This document shows positions 1-9,239 of a stretch of DNA of 59,181 nt, piece after piece (position 1 is the stretch's first letter; each line of letters starts with the position of its first letter). The stretch comes from Chloroflexota bacterium (GTDB lineage Bacteria; Chloroflexota; UBA6077; FW602-bin22; CADDYW01). The notes beneath the pieces are model-generated. The model made no database searches. It was not told where the DNA came from and saw nothing but the letters and a program-made list of their open reading frames with translations. The position numbers and the translations under genes are program-made. Where the stretch lies: NCBI GenBank assembly GCA_902810745.1, contig CADDYW010000018.1:1-59181 (forward strand), read 5' to 3'.

Positions 1-109
1 TCACCGTGGGGCGGTCCCAATCCTCATCGGCCAGCGTGTCGATCGCCGCCAGGAGCTCCTGTCGCGCCGCCTCGATTTCCGCGCGGAGTGCTGCTTTGCG
101 TTCACCCAT
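1..109 (-). CDS. DinB-like protein, N-terminal fragment (runs off the left edge)
   Basis: Only the first 36 codons are in the window; the gene continues beyond base 1. The ATG at 107-109 is preceded on the minus strand by a purine-rich GAGGACAGAGG. The visible peptide is a charged amphipathic helix ending in DWDRPT, the pattern seen at the end of helix 1 in DinB/maleylpyruvate-isomerase-like four-helix bundles, which often bind a metal and act as thiol-dependent transferases. A second protein with the same N-terminal pattern (DDWNRP) is encoded at 5021. Family placement rests on a short segment. Confidence 0.55.
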   Translation of the reverse strand, partial: MGERKAALRAEIEAARQELLAAIDTLADEDWDRPTV

Positions 110-244
110 CCTCTGTCCTCATCGTCGGTTTCAAGTCAGATGCGAGCCCCCCCGAGCAACGTGATTTTCCCGGGCGACGCTCGTGATACTCCCCGATTCG
201 TCGCCAGGATCGAATCGCGCCCACCCGGAGAGCCTGAACCCTCC

Positions 245-1876
245 TCACGGCTGGACGTTGCGCGTCCGAAGATACCACCCCGTCACCGACTGGAAGCGGT
301 CTGCTGGCTGAATCATCAGGCCCAGGTTTACTCCCTTGAGCGACGACGGTAGAGCATACACGTAGACCGGATAGTACAGGAGAATCGCCGGCTGCTCCTG
401 CGCGAAGAGCTTCTCGAACTTGACGTAGTCCTCACGCCGCGTCTGGCGATTCTGCTGCCGCCGTCCATCTTCGAGGAGCTGGTCGGCAAGTCGATTCGAC
501 CAGCCGGCGACGTTGAGCCCGTTGGTGACCTGGGAGCTATGCCAGAACGGGTACGGATCTGGATCGGCCGTTGGCGAATAGATCTCGGTCAGCACCGCGT
601 CGAAGCGATGGGGCGCGAGAAAATCCCCGACGATGCGATCCCACGAGGTCGTCTGGACGTCGGCCTCGACCCCGACTGCCCGCAGCTGTCGACTGATCTC
701 CTGGGCCGTCCTGAGGCGGTCGGGCTCGTCGACGGCGAGCAGAGCAAAGCGAAACGGCTTCCCGCCCTTCTGACGCACCCCCCCCGCAGCTGGCAACGTC
801 CAGCCGGCCTGGTCCAGCAAGCGGGCCGCCTGGGACGGATCGTAGGTGTATGCGTTGGGCTGCGCCTCGAAGGCCCACGACTCCGGCATGATCGGACCCC
901 CGGCGGGCACGCCTTCGCCATCCACCGCCACCTGAATCACCCTGGTGCGGTCAATCGCCTGGTCCAGAGCGCGGCGCACCACGTCATCCGAAAAGAGCGG
1001 ACTCTCCGTGTTCAGAATCACCAGATTCAGCCTGGCATAGTCGGGCTCTTGCTGGAGATTGATTCGAGGGTCGCTTGCTAGATCCAGGACGTGATCCGGC
1101 GGAACGTTGCCCAGTCCCTGAATGTCCCCTCGGCGAAGGGCGTCCAGCGCTGCTGAGAAGCTATCGAAGTAGCGGAACGTCAGACCCGCCAGATACGGCC
1201 GCTGGCCATAGTAGCGGGGGTTAGGCTCGAGCGCGATCTCCTGAAGCGACGCGCTCTTCACCTGAAAAGGACCGCTTCCGACCGGATGGGCGTTGAAGGG
1301 ATTGTTCAGCAACGCACGCCCGCTGACGTTGCCAAGCAGGTGCGCGGGGAGGATACCCAGCGTGGTGTACTCGAGGAAAGGCGCGTACGGCTCGGCAAGG
1401 GTGAACTGGACCGTCTGCGCGTCCACCTTCGCGACCTTGATAGTCTGCCACAGGCGGCTCAGCTCCGGGCTCCCCGGGAACGCGGGCGACTGAAGCTGGC
1501 CGATCGTGAAGATGACGTCGTCGGCCGTCACCGGCTGGCCATCCTGCCACGAGGCACGACGCAGCTGAAATGTGTAGACCTTCCCATCGGGACTGATCGA
1601 CCAGCTCGTCGCCAGGTCTGGAACCACACTCCCATCCGGCGACAGGCGGGTGAGCCCACTGAAGACTAGCGAGACCACGTCCTGATCGGTTTCACTGAAG
1701 GAGGCGAGGAGCGGATTGAGGTAGGTTGGATGGCCGACGACCCCTTCGACGTACACGCCACCCGCCGCGGGGACCTGCTCGCTTCTGGCCGGTCCCCGTA
1801 CGCCTAGAAGAATGCCCAGTGCCACGACCAGGCTGAGACACGCGATCAGGATCTGCCGACGCAGGTGCTGGAGCAC
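245..1876 (-). CDS. Extracellular peptide/nickel-type ABC substrate-binding protein (SBP family 5)
   Basis: The 543-residue product binds a peptide-like solute outside the membrane and hands it to an ABC permease. It has a positively charged start and a hydrophobic segment (about residues 8-25, ILIACLSLVVALGILLG), so it is probably secreted or membrane-anchored; no lipobox Cys is visible. The body is typical of SBP_bac_5: NPLLASFSETDQDVVSLVFSGL, a DLATSWSISPDGKVYTFQLR stretch and the late DRTRVIQVAVDGEG region. The start is a GTG with AGGGGAA about 13 bases upstream. It lies 52 bp downstream of secG on the same strand, with no permease or ATPase genes beside it, so its transporter partners must lie elsewhere. 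Substrate not predictable. Confidence 0.88.
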   Translation of the reverse strand: MLQHLRRQILIACLSLVVALGILLGVRGPARSEQVPAAGGVYVEGVVGHPTYLNPLLASFSETDQDVVSLVFSGLTRLSPDGSVVPDLATSWSISPDGKVYTFQLRRASWQDGQPVTADDVIFTIGQLQSPAFPGSPELSRLWQTIKVAKVDAQTVQFTLAEPYAPFLEYTTLGILPAHLLGNVSGRALLNNPFNAHPVGSGPFQVKSASLQEIALEPNPRYYGQRPYLAGLTFRYFDSFSAALDALRRGDIQGLGNVPPDHVLDLASDPRINLQQEPDYARLNLVILNTESPLFSDDVVRRALDQAIDRTRVIQVAVDGEGVPAGGPIMPESWAFEAQPNAYTYDPSQAARLLDQAGWTLPAAGGVRQKGGKPFRFALLAVDEPDRLRTAQEISRQLRAVGVEADVQTTSWDRIVGDFLAPHRFDAVLTEIYSPTADPDPYPFWHSSQVTNGLNVAGWSNRLADQLLEDGRRQQNRQTRREDYVKFEKLFAQEQPAILLYYPVYVYALPSSLKGVNLGLMIQPADRFQSVTGWYLRTRNVQP

Positions 1877-1928
1877 GACTCAGACGTTCCCCTGGCCTGG
1901 CCGTGGATCGATCAAGCGATACACGCAC

Positions 1929-2162
1929 TTAGACAGGCGCAGATTTAGCCGCAACCACGCTGAGGATCGAGATGACGACGAAGAGCGCCGCCAGGAAGAT
2001 CGTTAGCTGGAAGAGAGTCTTTTCGACCCCCCGTCGAGTGCGAAACACCGAGGAGTCGCTGTTGAACGTTCCGCTGAAACCGGCCCCGCGCGACTGAAGA
2101 AGCAAAACCAGGATCAGAACGATCGAGATGATGATTTCCGCGATGTTGAAGTATGTGACCAC
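1929..2162 (-). CDS. secG: Preprotein translocase subunit SecG
   Basis: SecG is the small two-helix subunit of the SecYEG protein-export channel in the cytoplasmic membrane. The 77-residue product has TM1 (NIAEIIISIVLILVLLLQ), the conserved cytosolic loop SRGAGFSG followed by FRTRRGVEK, and TM2 (LFQLTIFLAALFVVISILSV). GTG at 2160-2162 is preferred because it follows a GAGGAGGG Shine-Dalgarno and gives the usual SecG N-terminus; an upstream GTG at 2183 would overlap that ribosome site and lie at the predicted transcription start. It is followed by the binding-protein gene on the same strand, 52 bp away. Confidence 0.93.
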   Translation of the reverse strand: MVTYFNIAEIIISIVLILVLLLQSRGAGFSGTFNSDSSVFRTRRGVEKTLFQLTIFLAALFVVISILSVVAAKSAPV

Positions 2163-2194
2163 GATGCGGCGCGCCCTCCTCACGATACTGGGGA

Positions 2195-2200
2195 ATTATA
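2195..2200 (-). promoter_or_regulatory. Extended -10 promoter of secG
   Basis: On the minus strand the sequence reads TGC-TATAAT, an extended -10 element. No good -35 is found at 16-18 bp. The predicted start near 2188 leaves a leader of about 26 bases before the GTG at 2162. Confidence 0.55.
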
Positions 2201-2428
2201 GCACGCCGAGGCGGCGCGTGCATCGCCGCGGGCGCAAGGTCCCTCGGTAAAGCCCCGCGCCGGCATCCGAGATCTACGCAGCCGATCGCCTTTGGATCTT
2301 TGCGACCACGCAGGGAGACAGACGCGCCACCGATCATCCCTCCTGTGATACCATTGCGGTGAGCTCCCACCGGCCGATCGCCCCTGGCCGTCACCACGGG
2401 AGAGCAGAGATGTCGAAGGAGGATTCGG

Positions 2429-3700
2429 ATGGAGCGCACACCGATCGCGATCGTCGGCTGCGGCGGGATGGGCCGTCGTCACCTCACCGGGGTGACCGCG
2501 CTCTCCCACTCGGACTTCTGCAATGTCGAGCTTGTTGCCGTCTGTGATATCAATCAGAAGAATGCCGAGGACCTGGCCGACGAGGCGAAAGCCTCATTGG
2601 GGACACGCCCGCGCGTATTCACCAGCATCGCCGACATGGTCAAGGCGATGCCCGAGATCCAGGGCGCCGACGTCCCTACTGATACCGGCTCTCACCACCG
2701 CGCCGCCGCCGAATGCCTGCGCGCCGGCCTGCACGTGATGGTCGAGAAGCCACTCGCTATCACCCTCCGCGGCTGCAATCTCCTGCTGGAGATCGCACGC
2801 GAGTCCAAGAAAATCCTCTCGGTCGCCGAGAACTACCGTCGCGATCCGATCAATCGCCTCGCCCGCGCCCTCATCGACGACGCCGCCATCGGAACGCCGC
2901 AGCTGATGATCGAAACGTCGATCGGCGGTGGTAATCAGCTTTTCATCACGCCGTGGCGGCATCAGAAGTTCACCGGCACGGTGACGCTCGACGCGGGCGT
3001 GCATAACGCCGACATTCTGATGTACTACCTGGGGGATGTCGAGACAGCCTATGGCGACGCGCGTCTCTATGAGAAGTATCGCTACAAGACCACCAGTGGC
3101 GGTCCCGGTGGCTTCTACGCCAAGTGGGCAGATCAGGTCCCGGACAGGATCGAAGCGACCGGCGAAGACGCGATGTTCGGTTTCCTCCACTTCAAGAACG
3201 GCGCGCTCGGCCAGTGGATCTTCCATCACGCGGGTCACGGCCTTCCCCAGCACAGCCGTTACGTGTACGGTAGTAAAGGCTCGCTGACCTCGCCAGGTGA
3301 TCGCAACGGCCGCCCGCTCAAGCTCCACTTCGACGGCGGCGTCGAGATCTCCGACGAGCGGATTCTCGACTATGCGCCGAGCTATCGTCTCAGCCCGCTG
3401 GCCGCGCAGCTGTTTGGCGGTGAGCGGGTGTGGACCTACAGCTTCCCGTTCGTCGAGATCGACGCCAAGATCCTCGCAACCGAGTACCACGAATTTGCCG
3501 AGTGCATCCAGACCGGGAAGAAGCCGGAGGTCGACGGGCAGGTCGGGCGCCGCGACACCGCGCTGGTCTACGCGCTCTTCGAATCGGGTAAGGCCGGACG
3601 ACCGGTCACTCTCGACGAGATCGAATCGGTCAAGCTCGACGCCTACCAGCGCGAGATCGACGAGTACCTCGGCCTGGTCCCGGTTCCGGTCAAGTCATAG
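2429..3700 (+). CDS. Gfo/Idh/MocA-family NAD(P)-dependent oxidoreductase
   Basis: The 423-residue enzyme probably oxidises or reduces a sugar, inositol or related polyol using NAD(P). The N-terminal Rossmann fold begins IAIVGCGGMGRRHLTG; the family Lys is in the motif VMVEKPLA (around residue 108). The C-terminal alpha/beta domain contains DAGVHNADILMYYLG with a probable catalytic-region His. ATG at 2429 follows GGAGGATTCGG. It stands alone, divergent from secG and convergent with the next gene. A substrate cannot be assigned from sequence; the length is slightly above the family norm. Confidence 0.88.
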   Translation: MERTPIAIVGCGGMGRRHLTGVTALSHSDFCNVELVAVCDINQKNAEDLADEAKASLGTRPRVFTSIADMVKAMPEIQGADVPTDTGSHHRAAAECLRAGLHVMVEKPLAITLRGCNLLLEIARESKKILSVAENYRRDPINRLARALIDDAAIGTPQLMIETSIGGGNQLFITPWRHQKFTGTVTLDAGVHNADILMYYLGDVETAYGDARLYEKYRYKTTSGGPGGFYAKWADQVPDRIEATGEDAMFGFLHFKNGALGQWIFHHAGHGLPQHSRYVYGSKGSLTSPGDRNGRPLKLHFDGGVEISDERILDYAPSYRLSPLAAQLFGGERVWTYSFPFVEIDAKILATEYHEFAECIQTGKKPEVDGQVGRRDTALVYALFESGKAGRPVTLDEIESVKLDAYQREIDEYLGLVPVPVKS

Positions 3701-3798
3701 CAGCGAGACAGCGGAGAACGCCCGGACACGTCGACCACCGCGACACGGGGGCACCGGGAGGATAAAGAGCGCCCTCGGTACTCTTCGCGTGTCGGCGG

Positions 3799-4767
3799 TC
3801 ACGGCGCGGCCTGCCACCCTGACGACTCGGCTCGCTCGTACCAGCGCAGCACGCGCAGGGCACGGAGAGTGTTCCAGCGGCTTGGACGGCCCTCGCCCTC
3901 GTCGATCTCGACCGGCATCGTACCAGGGTACCGGGTCTCGAGCAGCCACCGGCCATCGCCGTCGCGCTTGGACCGGACCAACTCGATCGCCTCGGCCACG
4001 CGGTCGTCAGGTGTCACCCTGGCACTGCGCAGGTACTCGAGTCCTCGAAGCACGTCGTAGTGCCACCACGTCGGAAAGGCAAAGCGCGTCCAGTCGGTGC
4101 CACTCGCGCGGTCTCGCTCGATCACCTCGCCGGTCGACCGCCGACGGAAGAGCCGGCGCTCGAGAAGGTACTCCTGCCCGCGGAGGCGTGCCTCGGTCAC
4201 CTCCGGGCGGCTCCCGTCCGCCTGTTCGTATGCGAGCAGAGCCTCCAGCACACAGATCGTGGTGTTGAAGGACGAACGTGTCGAGCCGTTCACGGCGTCG
4301 CAGTTCCAGCCGCCGTCGGCCAGCTGCTCTCCGAGCAGCCGGTCGATAATGCCTCGAACATCCTGACCGAAGTAGGCGCCAACCGCCCCGACCTGCCCGT
4401 TGATGCACGGCTCGACCTCGCCTTCGAAGAAGGTGTTACCGTCACATTCCGGTGGTCCACATCCCCGCCAGGTCACCCGGTCGCGGACAAGGCCCACAGC
4501 TCGGCGTGCCTCGCCGCTGCTGGGGTCTAGCCCCAGATCCCGCAGCAGCATCAGAACGTGCATCGTGGAGTCCCAGCCGCGGTTCCACGCGGCGCCACCC
4601 CACCGGCCATCAGCAGACTGGAGGGCAAGAAGCCGCGAACCAAGCCCCTCGGTCGCAACCCGTGCACGTTCGGCGGCGACGTCTTCGGCGGGTGCATCGG
4701 TCAGGTCTCGCATCACCTGCCAGCGGATCGATGGATCGGAATCGAGCAGCCAATCGATGACGGTCAC
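3799..4767 (-). CDS. Terpene-cyclase/prenyltransferase-like alpha-alpha barrel protein, function unknown
   Basis: The 322-residue soluble protein is built of repeated alpha-helical QW-like units such as LLALQSADGRWGG, EQLADGGWNC and SKRDGDGRWLLE, the repeats of squalene-hopene cyclase and prenyltransferase barrels. It lacks a DxDD cyclase motif and is about half the length of a squalene cyclase, so it is unlikely to be a terpene cyclase; such proteins are usually annotated as hypothetical. GTG at 4765-4767 is chosen because GAGGGAG lies just upstream; an upstream in-frame start at 4848 has no ribosome site. It is convergent with the Gfo/Idh gene and divergent from the DinB-like gene. Confidence 0.75.
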   Translation of the reverse strand: MTVIDWLLDSDPSIRWQVMRDLTDAPAEDVAAERARVATEGLGSRLLALQSADGRWGGAAWNRGWDSTMHVLMLLRDLGLDPSSGEARRAVGLVRDRVTWRGCGPPECDGNTFFEGEVEPCINGQVGAVGAYFGQDVRGIIDRLLGEQLADGGWNCDAVNGSTRSSFNTTICVLEALLAYEQADGSRPEVTEARLRGQEYLLERRLFRRRSTGEVIERDRASGTDWTRFAFPTWWHYDVLRGLEYLRSARVTPDDRVAEAIELVRSKRDGDGRWLLETRYPGTMPVEIDEGEGRPSRWNTLRALRVLRWYERAESSGWQAAP

Positions 4768-5020
4768 GGATCTCCCTCGTGCAGTAGGATCTGTCAGCTT
4801 GTCGGCATGATAACCCACCGCGTTTGTGACCGGTTGCGTTCGCCGCACGGCAACCCGCGGGCACCGGCCGGTCCGAACGCGCCACGTTCCGTGGAGGTCA
4901 GGCGAACCAGGGCACTCAAGGAACAGATTATCCTGGCGACGGCGTGGTACACTTCCAGGGTTCCAAAGTCAGCAGCGCACCGAACACGATTCCCGGAAAA
5001 CTGGTACGAAGAGGGAAGGT

Positions 5021-5488
5021 ATGCGTCATCGCCGTGAGGACGTGATTGAGCGAGCGATCCGAGAGTTCGAGCTCCTCGACCAGCTGGTCGCCGGGCTATC
5101 CGACGACGACTGGAACCGTCCGCTGCCGCGACCGGAAGGGAAAGATCCCTGGATGGTGAAGGACGCACTGGCGCACATCACCTACTGGAAGGCCGACGCT
5201 GCCCGCTCCGTCCGCAAGCAGCGCCGACCGCTGGACGAGGCGAGGCTGACGACGAACGAGCGCAACCGCCTCGTCTACGAGCGCTGGCACGACCGAGCGG
5301 CGTCGGACGTCCTGGCCTGGCACCGGGAGGTCCAGGCCGACGTCCTGGCGGCCCTGCGCGAGGCACCGGACGCCTGGTTCAGCGGGCGCGAACGTGCCGA
5401 GCAGTGGCCATTCGATCTCGTTGGCCATTCCACCGACCATCGGGTCCGGGACATCGAGCGAGCGCTCGCGAGGAACACCGCCGGGTGA
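5021..5488 (+). CDS. DinB-like / ClbS-type four-helix bundle protein
   Basis: The 155-residue product starts with RREDVIERAIREFELLDQLV, then DDDWNRPLPRPEGKDPWMVKDALAHITYWK, and ends GHSTDHRVRDIERAL. The spaced His residues (ALAHITYW and the late GHSTDHR) match the metal-binding triad pattern of DinB superfamily bundles, some of which act as small-thiol transferases and others as hydrolases of reactive compounds. ATG at 5021 follows GAGGGAAGGT; the frame is open further upstream but with no ribosome site. It resembles the fragment at the left edge of the window. Substrate unknown. Confidence 0.75.
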   Translation: MRHRREDVIERAIREFELLDQLVAGLSDDDWNRPLPRPEGKDPWMVKDALAHITYWKADAARSVRKQRRPLDEARLTTNERNRLVYERWHDRAASDVLAWHREVQADVLAALREAPDAWFSGRERAEQWPFDLVGHSTDHRVRDIERALARNTAG

Positions 5489-5727
5489 GCCGTCGGCGGA
5501 TCTTGCCACCCGCGCGTGCCCGCCGCGACGCGAGGAGCAGACATAGACCGTCTCCCCGCGTGCTCTATCCCCGCCCGATTCCCGTTGATCGTCGTGATGG
5601 GCGTGCTGCGGCTGATGGGCGTGGGTGACGCGGCCGAGGCACACGAGAATGCCTGCGCTCCGTCAGACACGCTCAGGGTCAGACACCCCGTCGCGGCGAG
5701 AGCGCATCCGGGGTCCGCAGCCCCGCC

Positions 5728-7482
5728 CTACACCTTCGTCAGCTCGCGGATACGATCGCGGAAGAGCGTCTCGGCGATACGGGTGCGGTTTGGCTCGCCG
5801 CGGGCCATTGCCTCGGCAAAGTGCCAGGCCTGCTCGGGCGTGATCTCGGCCGGCATTGGCGGCTCATAGGGGTTGACGAGGCACTCGACCAGCGCTGGCT
5901 TCCCGCTCTGCATCGCCTCGGCGATGACCGGCTTGACATCCTGCGGGCGCTCGACGCAGTAGCCGATACCGCCACAGGCTCGCGCGTAGGCCGCGAAGTC
6001 GATCGGCCAGAGGTCGACACCATACTGAGGGTTGCCGAGGAAGACCATCTGCTCCCACATGATCTGGCCAAGCACGTTGTTCTTGATCACGACGCAGAGA
6101 ATCGGCAGATCGTACTTCACTGCCGTGGCGAACTCTCCCATCAGCATGGTAAACGCGCCATCGCCGACAAACGCGATGGATTGTCGATCGGGGTAGGCGA
6201 CCTTCGCGGCGATTGCGTAGGGTAAGCCGCATGCCATCGTCGCCAGGTTGCCGGCCAGCGAGAACATCTGGCCGCGGCGAATCTTGAAGTCGCGGGCGAT
6301 CCAGGTCGTGATCGTTCCGCTATCAGTGGATATGATCGCATTTCCATCGGCGAGCTCGGAGACGGCGCGAGAGACCACCTGAGGGTGCATGGGCATGGCG
6401 TCCGAGGTACTCCGCACCTCCATCAGCTTCCACCAGTCAGCCATCCCTTCCTGGGCCTCCTGGAGGAAGCTTCGGTCGGCGTGCACCTTCACCAGCGGCA
6501 GCAACGCCTCGAGCGTGGCCTTCGCATCGCCGACCAGGCCGACCTCGACCGGATAGCGCAGTCCAATGCGAACCGGATCGATGTCAATCTGGATGCCACG
6601 TGCCTGACTGTGCTTCGGGTAGAAGTTCATGTACGGGAAGGTGCTGCCGACGATCAGCAACGCATCACAGTTGGCCATCGCCTCTACCGATGGCTTGGTT
6701 CCCAACAGGCCAATGCCACCGGTCGTGAATGGACTATCGTCGGGCACGCAGGCCTTCCCGAGTAGCGCCTTGACGATCGGAGCTGCCAGCTTGTCAGCCA
6801 TCGCTTCAAGCTCTGGGCCCGCGCCGAGAGCGCCCTGGCCAGCCAGAATGCAGACCCGCTTGGCCCGATTGAGGATGTTGGCGGCACGCTGCAATTCGGC
6901 CGCAGACGGAAGCCGCTGCCCGTACGCATAGACCTGGGACGTAGCTCCCAGGACCTTGGCCGACGATGGATGGCCCGGCATTTTCCAGTGCTGCATATCG
7001 GTTGGGATGCAGACGTGGCTCACGCCGCGGCGAGCCAGTGCCGTTCGACAGGCGACGTCTGCCACGAGGCGCACGTTTGCTGGTCCCATCACACGCTGGT
7101 TGTAAACCGCGACATCCTCGAAGAGCGAGAGCTCGTTGATCTCCTGCTGGTAGTACGAGCCGATCAGATCGTGGTAGGTCTGGCCGGTCAGAGCAATCAC
7201 CGGTACCTGATCTAGCTTGGCATCATAGAGCCCGTTCAGAAGATGAATCGCCCCGGGGCCAGACGTCGCCACGCAGCAGCCAAGCCGGCCGGTATACTTC
7301 GCGTAGGCGGTGGCCATGAACGCGGCCGATTCCTCGTGGCGCACCTGGATGAAGCGGATCTTATCCGCGTTCTGGCGGAGCGACTCCATGATCCCATTGA
7401 TTCCATCGCCAGGTAGACCAAACACGGTATCGACGCCCCAGTGATGGATCGTCTCGATCAAGCAATCGGCCGTGGTACTCAC
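5728..7482 (-). CDS. ThDP-dependent pyruvate oxidase / quinone-type pyruvate dehydrogenase-like enzyme
   Basis: The 584-residue enzyme has the three-domain layout of acetohydroxyacid synthase/pyruvate oxidase: an N-terminal Pyr domain with GLPGDGINGI and the cofactor-activating Glu in RHEESAAFM, a central nucleotide-binding-like domain, and a C-terminal PP domain with the Mg-ThDP motif GDGAFTMLMGE...VIKNN. The GLPGDGINGIMESL and IGSYYQQEINELSLFEDVAVYNQRV regions resemble PoxB/pyruvate oxidase more than acetolactate synthase, so oxidative decarboxylation of pyruvate to acetate or acetyl phosphate is the best guess. GTG at 7480-7482 lies 5 bases after GGAGG; the upstream ATG at 7494 overlaps that site. 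Monocistronic and divergent from the sugar ABC operon. Confidence 0.82.
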   Translation of the reverse strand: MSTTADCLIETIHHWGVDTVFGLPGDGINGIMESLRQNADKIRFIQVRHEESAAFMATAYAKYTGRLGCCVATSGPGAIHLLNGLYDAKLDQVPVIALTGQTYHDLIGSYYQQEINELSLFEDVAVYNQRVMGPANVRLVADVACRTALARRGVSHVCIPTDMQHWKMPGHPSSAKVLGATSQVYAYGQRLPSAAELQRAANILNRAKRVCILAGQGALGAGPELEAMADKLAAPIVKALLGKACVPDDSPFTTGGIGLLGTKPSVEAMANCDALLIVGSTFPYMNFYPKHSQARGIQIDIDPVRIGLRYPVEVGLVGDAKATLEALLPLVKVHADRSFLQEAQEGMADWWKLMEVRSTSDAMPMHPQVVSRAVSELADGNAIISTDSGTITTWIARDFKIRRGQMFSLAGNLATMACGLPYAIAAKVAYPDRQSIAFVGDGAFTMLMGEFATAVKYDLPILCVVIKNNVLGQIMWEQMVFLGNPQYGVDLWPIDFAAYARACGGIGYCVERPQDVKPVIAEAMQSGKPALVECLVNPYEPPMPAEITPEQAWHFAEAMARGEPNRTRIAETLFRDRIRELTKV

Positions 7483-7532
7483 CAATACCTCCATCGCCCA
7501 AGCGATCTAGCTCGTGCCGGAAAGACTTTGTC

Positions 7533-7548
7533 GGGCGGGCGCCCGCCC
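7533..7548. repeat. Perfect 16-bp GC palindrome between divergent genes
   Basis: GGGCGGGC followed directly by GCCCGCCC. It lies 50 bp upstream of the ThDP enzyme start and could be an operator or a repeat remnant. Apart from this and the promoter at 7730, the 358-bp gap 7483-7840 shows no gene. Confidence 0.4.
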
Positions 7549-7729
7549 ACGGTAGCCTGTTCCCGCCACATCCCGCGGGCGAGTGTGCTAGCCAGCACGG
7601 GACTCTGCCTCGGGATGGCGGACTAGCACTCCTTCGTCGGATTCGTTGCGTTTCCAGAACCCCGCTGTTCTTCTGCACGGCACGTGCCACTCCGTCGGCC
7701 GGATGTGCCTTCCCCGCGGCTCGCACGTC

Positions 7730-7758
7730 TTGCGTCGCCAAGTCAAAGCGTGTATTCT
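7730..7758 (+). promoter_or_regulatory. Promoter of the sugar ABC operon
   Basis: TTGCGT, a 17-bp spacer and TATTCT, 80 bp upstream of the binding-protein ATG. The same TTGCGT -35 with 17-bp spacing recurs at 20461 and 24130. Confidence 0.6.
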
Positions 7759-7840
7759 GTCGCCGATACCTCGGCACGGCCTTCTGGACGCGACAAACGG
7801 TAATGCGAGGGGGCCAACCCCCGGAATGAGAGGTTGAAAG

Positions 7841-9238
7841 ATGGAGCACAATGGGTTAGCTTCAGGACGTCTCGGCACCATCGGCATTCGCCGTCGAGCC
7901 TTCCTGTCGTCCGCGCTCGCTGGGTGTGGAGCTCTCATTATCGCCGCGTGTGGAGCGCCGACCGGTCAGACATCGACCAGCACCAGTGCGACGGCGGCGC
8001 CGAGTACCGGAGCGAGTGGGACCGCGCCGAGCGCGTCGAAGGGCAAGATCACTTTCCTGACCCAGAGCGGTAAAGCCTCCGAGGACCGCTACAAGCCAGT
8101 CCTCGAGACGTATCAGAAGACCAAGGGCGTCACCGTCGATGCGATTTATGGTGGGGCGTCCGCTACCGAGATCCAGCAGAAGCTTCTGACAATGATCGCG
8201 GGCGGCACACCGCCCGACGTCTTCTGGACGCACACGTACATCAACGGTGGCCTTGCGAAGCGTGGCGTTCCGCTCGACCTGAGCGCGCTGATGAAGGGCG
8301 ATAGCAGCTTTAAGGTCGACGATTACTACCCAGCGGCGATGCACGACTTCGCGTTCGGGGGGAAGCAGTACGCCTTGCCGCGCGAGACGACTAGCACCAT
8401 CCTTCTCTACAACAAGACAATGTTCGATCAGGCTGGCATCGACCCGCCTAAGGCCGACTGGTCGTGGGATGACTTCCGCAAGGCGGCGATCGCGCTTACC
8501 AAGGGCGATGGCGCATCCAAGCAGTTTGGAGTCGCCGGATTCCAGCAGAAGGGCTATGCCTACTACGCCTTCATCCGGGTTTGGCACGAGGGAGGCGACG
8601 TCGTGAGCGAGGATCGAACCAAGTATACTCTGGATGAGGATGCGGGCGTCCGAGCGATGCAGTGGATTGCCGATCTCGTCCAGAAAGACAAGGTGCACGC
8701 CTCGAGCGCGGATCTCGGCGGACTGGGTGCCGACGAGGTGTTCAACACTGGCCGCATCGCGATGATGCCGAGCATCTCGGTCTACTCCGCCTACCAGAAA
8801 GCAACATTCGACTGGGATATCCAGCACCTTCCCAAGTCGCCCCAGGGCAAGCAGATTACGCGCAACGCCTCGGCCGGACATAGCATCGTTGCGCAATCCA
8901 AGGCTCAGGACGCAGCGTGGTCATTCGTGAGCTACCTGGCGAGCAAGGATGTGTTCGAGCACATGGCAAAGCTCGGCCTGCTCATCCCCTCGCACAAGGC
9001 TGTCGCAGAGGAGACGATCAATCAGGCCACGGGCAAGCCCAAGAGCGTCAAGATTGGCCTCGATGCGCTCGGCTACGCGCGACCCGAGCCAGTTGTGGGT
9101 GATTGGATCGGGGTGCACGGCGAGGTTGCCACGGCGATGGAGAGCTTCCTTGGCCCTGACCAGAAGCCAGTCAAAGACGCCCTCACGGCGATCGCCGACC
9201 GAGTCGGAGAGCTGATTCGGAAAGAGCCCGGCAGCTGA
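7841..9238 (+). CDS. Carbohydrate ABC transporter substrate-binding lipoprotein (SBP family 1)
   Basis: The 465-residue protein captures a sugar or sugar derivative outside the cell. It starts with an Arg-rich signal (GIRRRAFLSSALAGCGALIIAAC) carrying a lipobox-like IAAC, so it is probably exported (possibly by Tat) and lipid-anchored; a Ser/Thr/Ala-rich tether follows. The mature part (KGKITFLTQSGKASEDRYKPVLE, GGTPPDVFW, ALPRETTSTILLYNKTMFDQAG) is typical of UgpB/MalE-type proteins. ATG at 7841 follows GAGGTTGAAAG. The first permease starts one base after its stop codon. Ligand not predictable. Confidence 0.92.
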   Translation: MEHNGLASGRLGTIGIRRRAFLSSALAGCGALIIAACGAPTGQTSTSTSATAAPSTGASGTAPSASKGKITFLTQSGKASEDRYKPVLETYQKTKGVTVDAIYGGASATEIQQKLLTMIAGGTPPDVFWTHTYINGGLAKRGVPLDLSALMKGDSSFKVDDYYPAAMHDFAFGGKQYALPRETTSTILLYNKTMFDQAGIDPPKADWSWDDFRKAAIALTKGDGASKQFGVAGFQQKGYAYYAFIRVWHEGGDVVSEDRTKYTLDEDAGVRAMQWIADLVQKDKVHASSADLGGLGADEVFNTGRIAMMPSISVYSAYQKATFDWDIQHLPKSPQGKQITRNASAGHSIVAQSKAQDAAWSFVSYLASKDVFEHMAKLGLLIPSHKAVAEETINQATGKPKSVKIGLDALGYARPEPVVGDWIGVHGEVATAMESFLGPDQKPVKDALTAIADRVGELIRKEPGS

Positions 9239-9239
9239 G

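Noticed and set aside
2594..3490. 298-codon minus-strand frame inside the Gfo/Idh gene
   Set aside because: Shadow of the plus-strand enzyme; no motif and no ribosome site.
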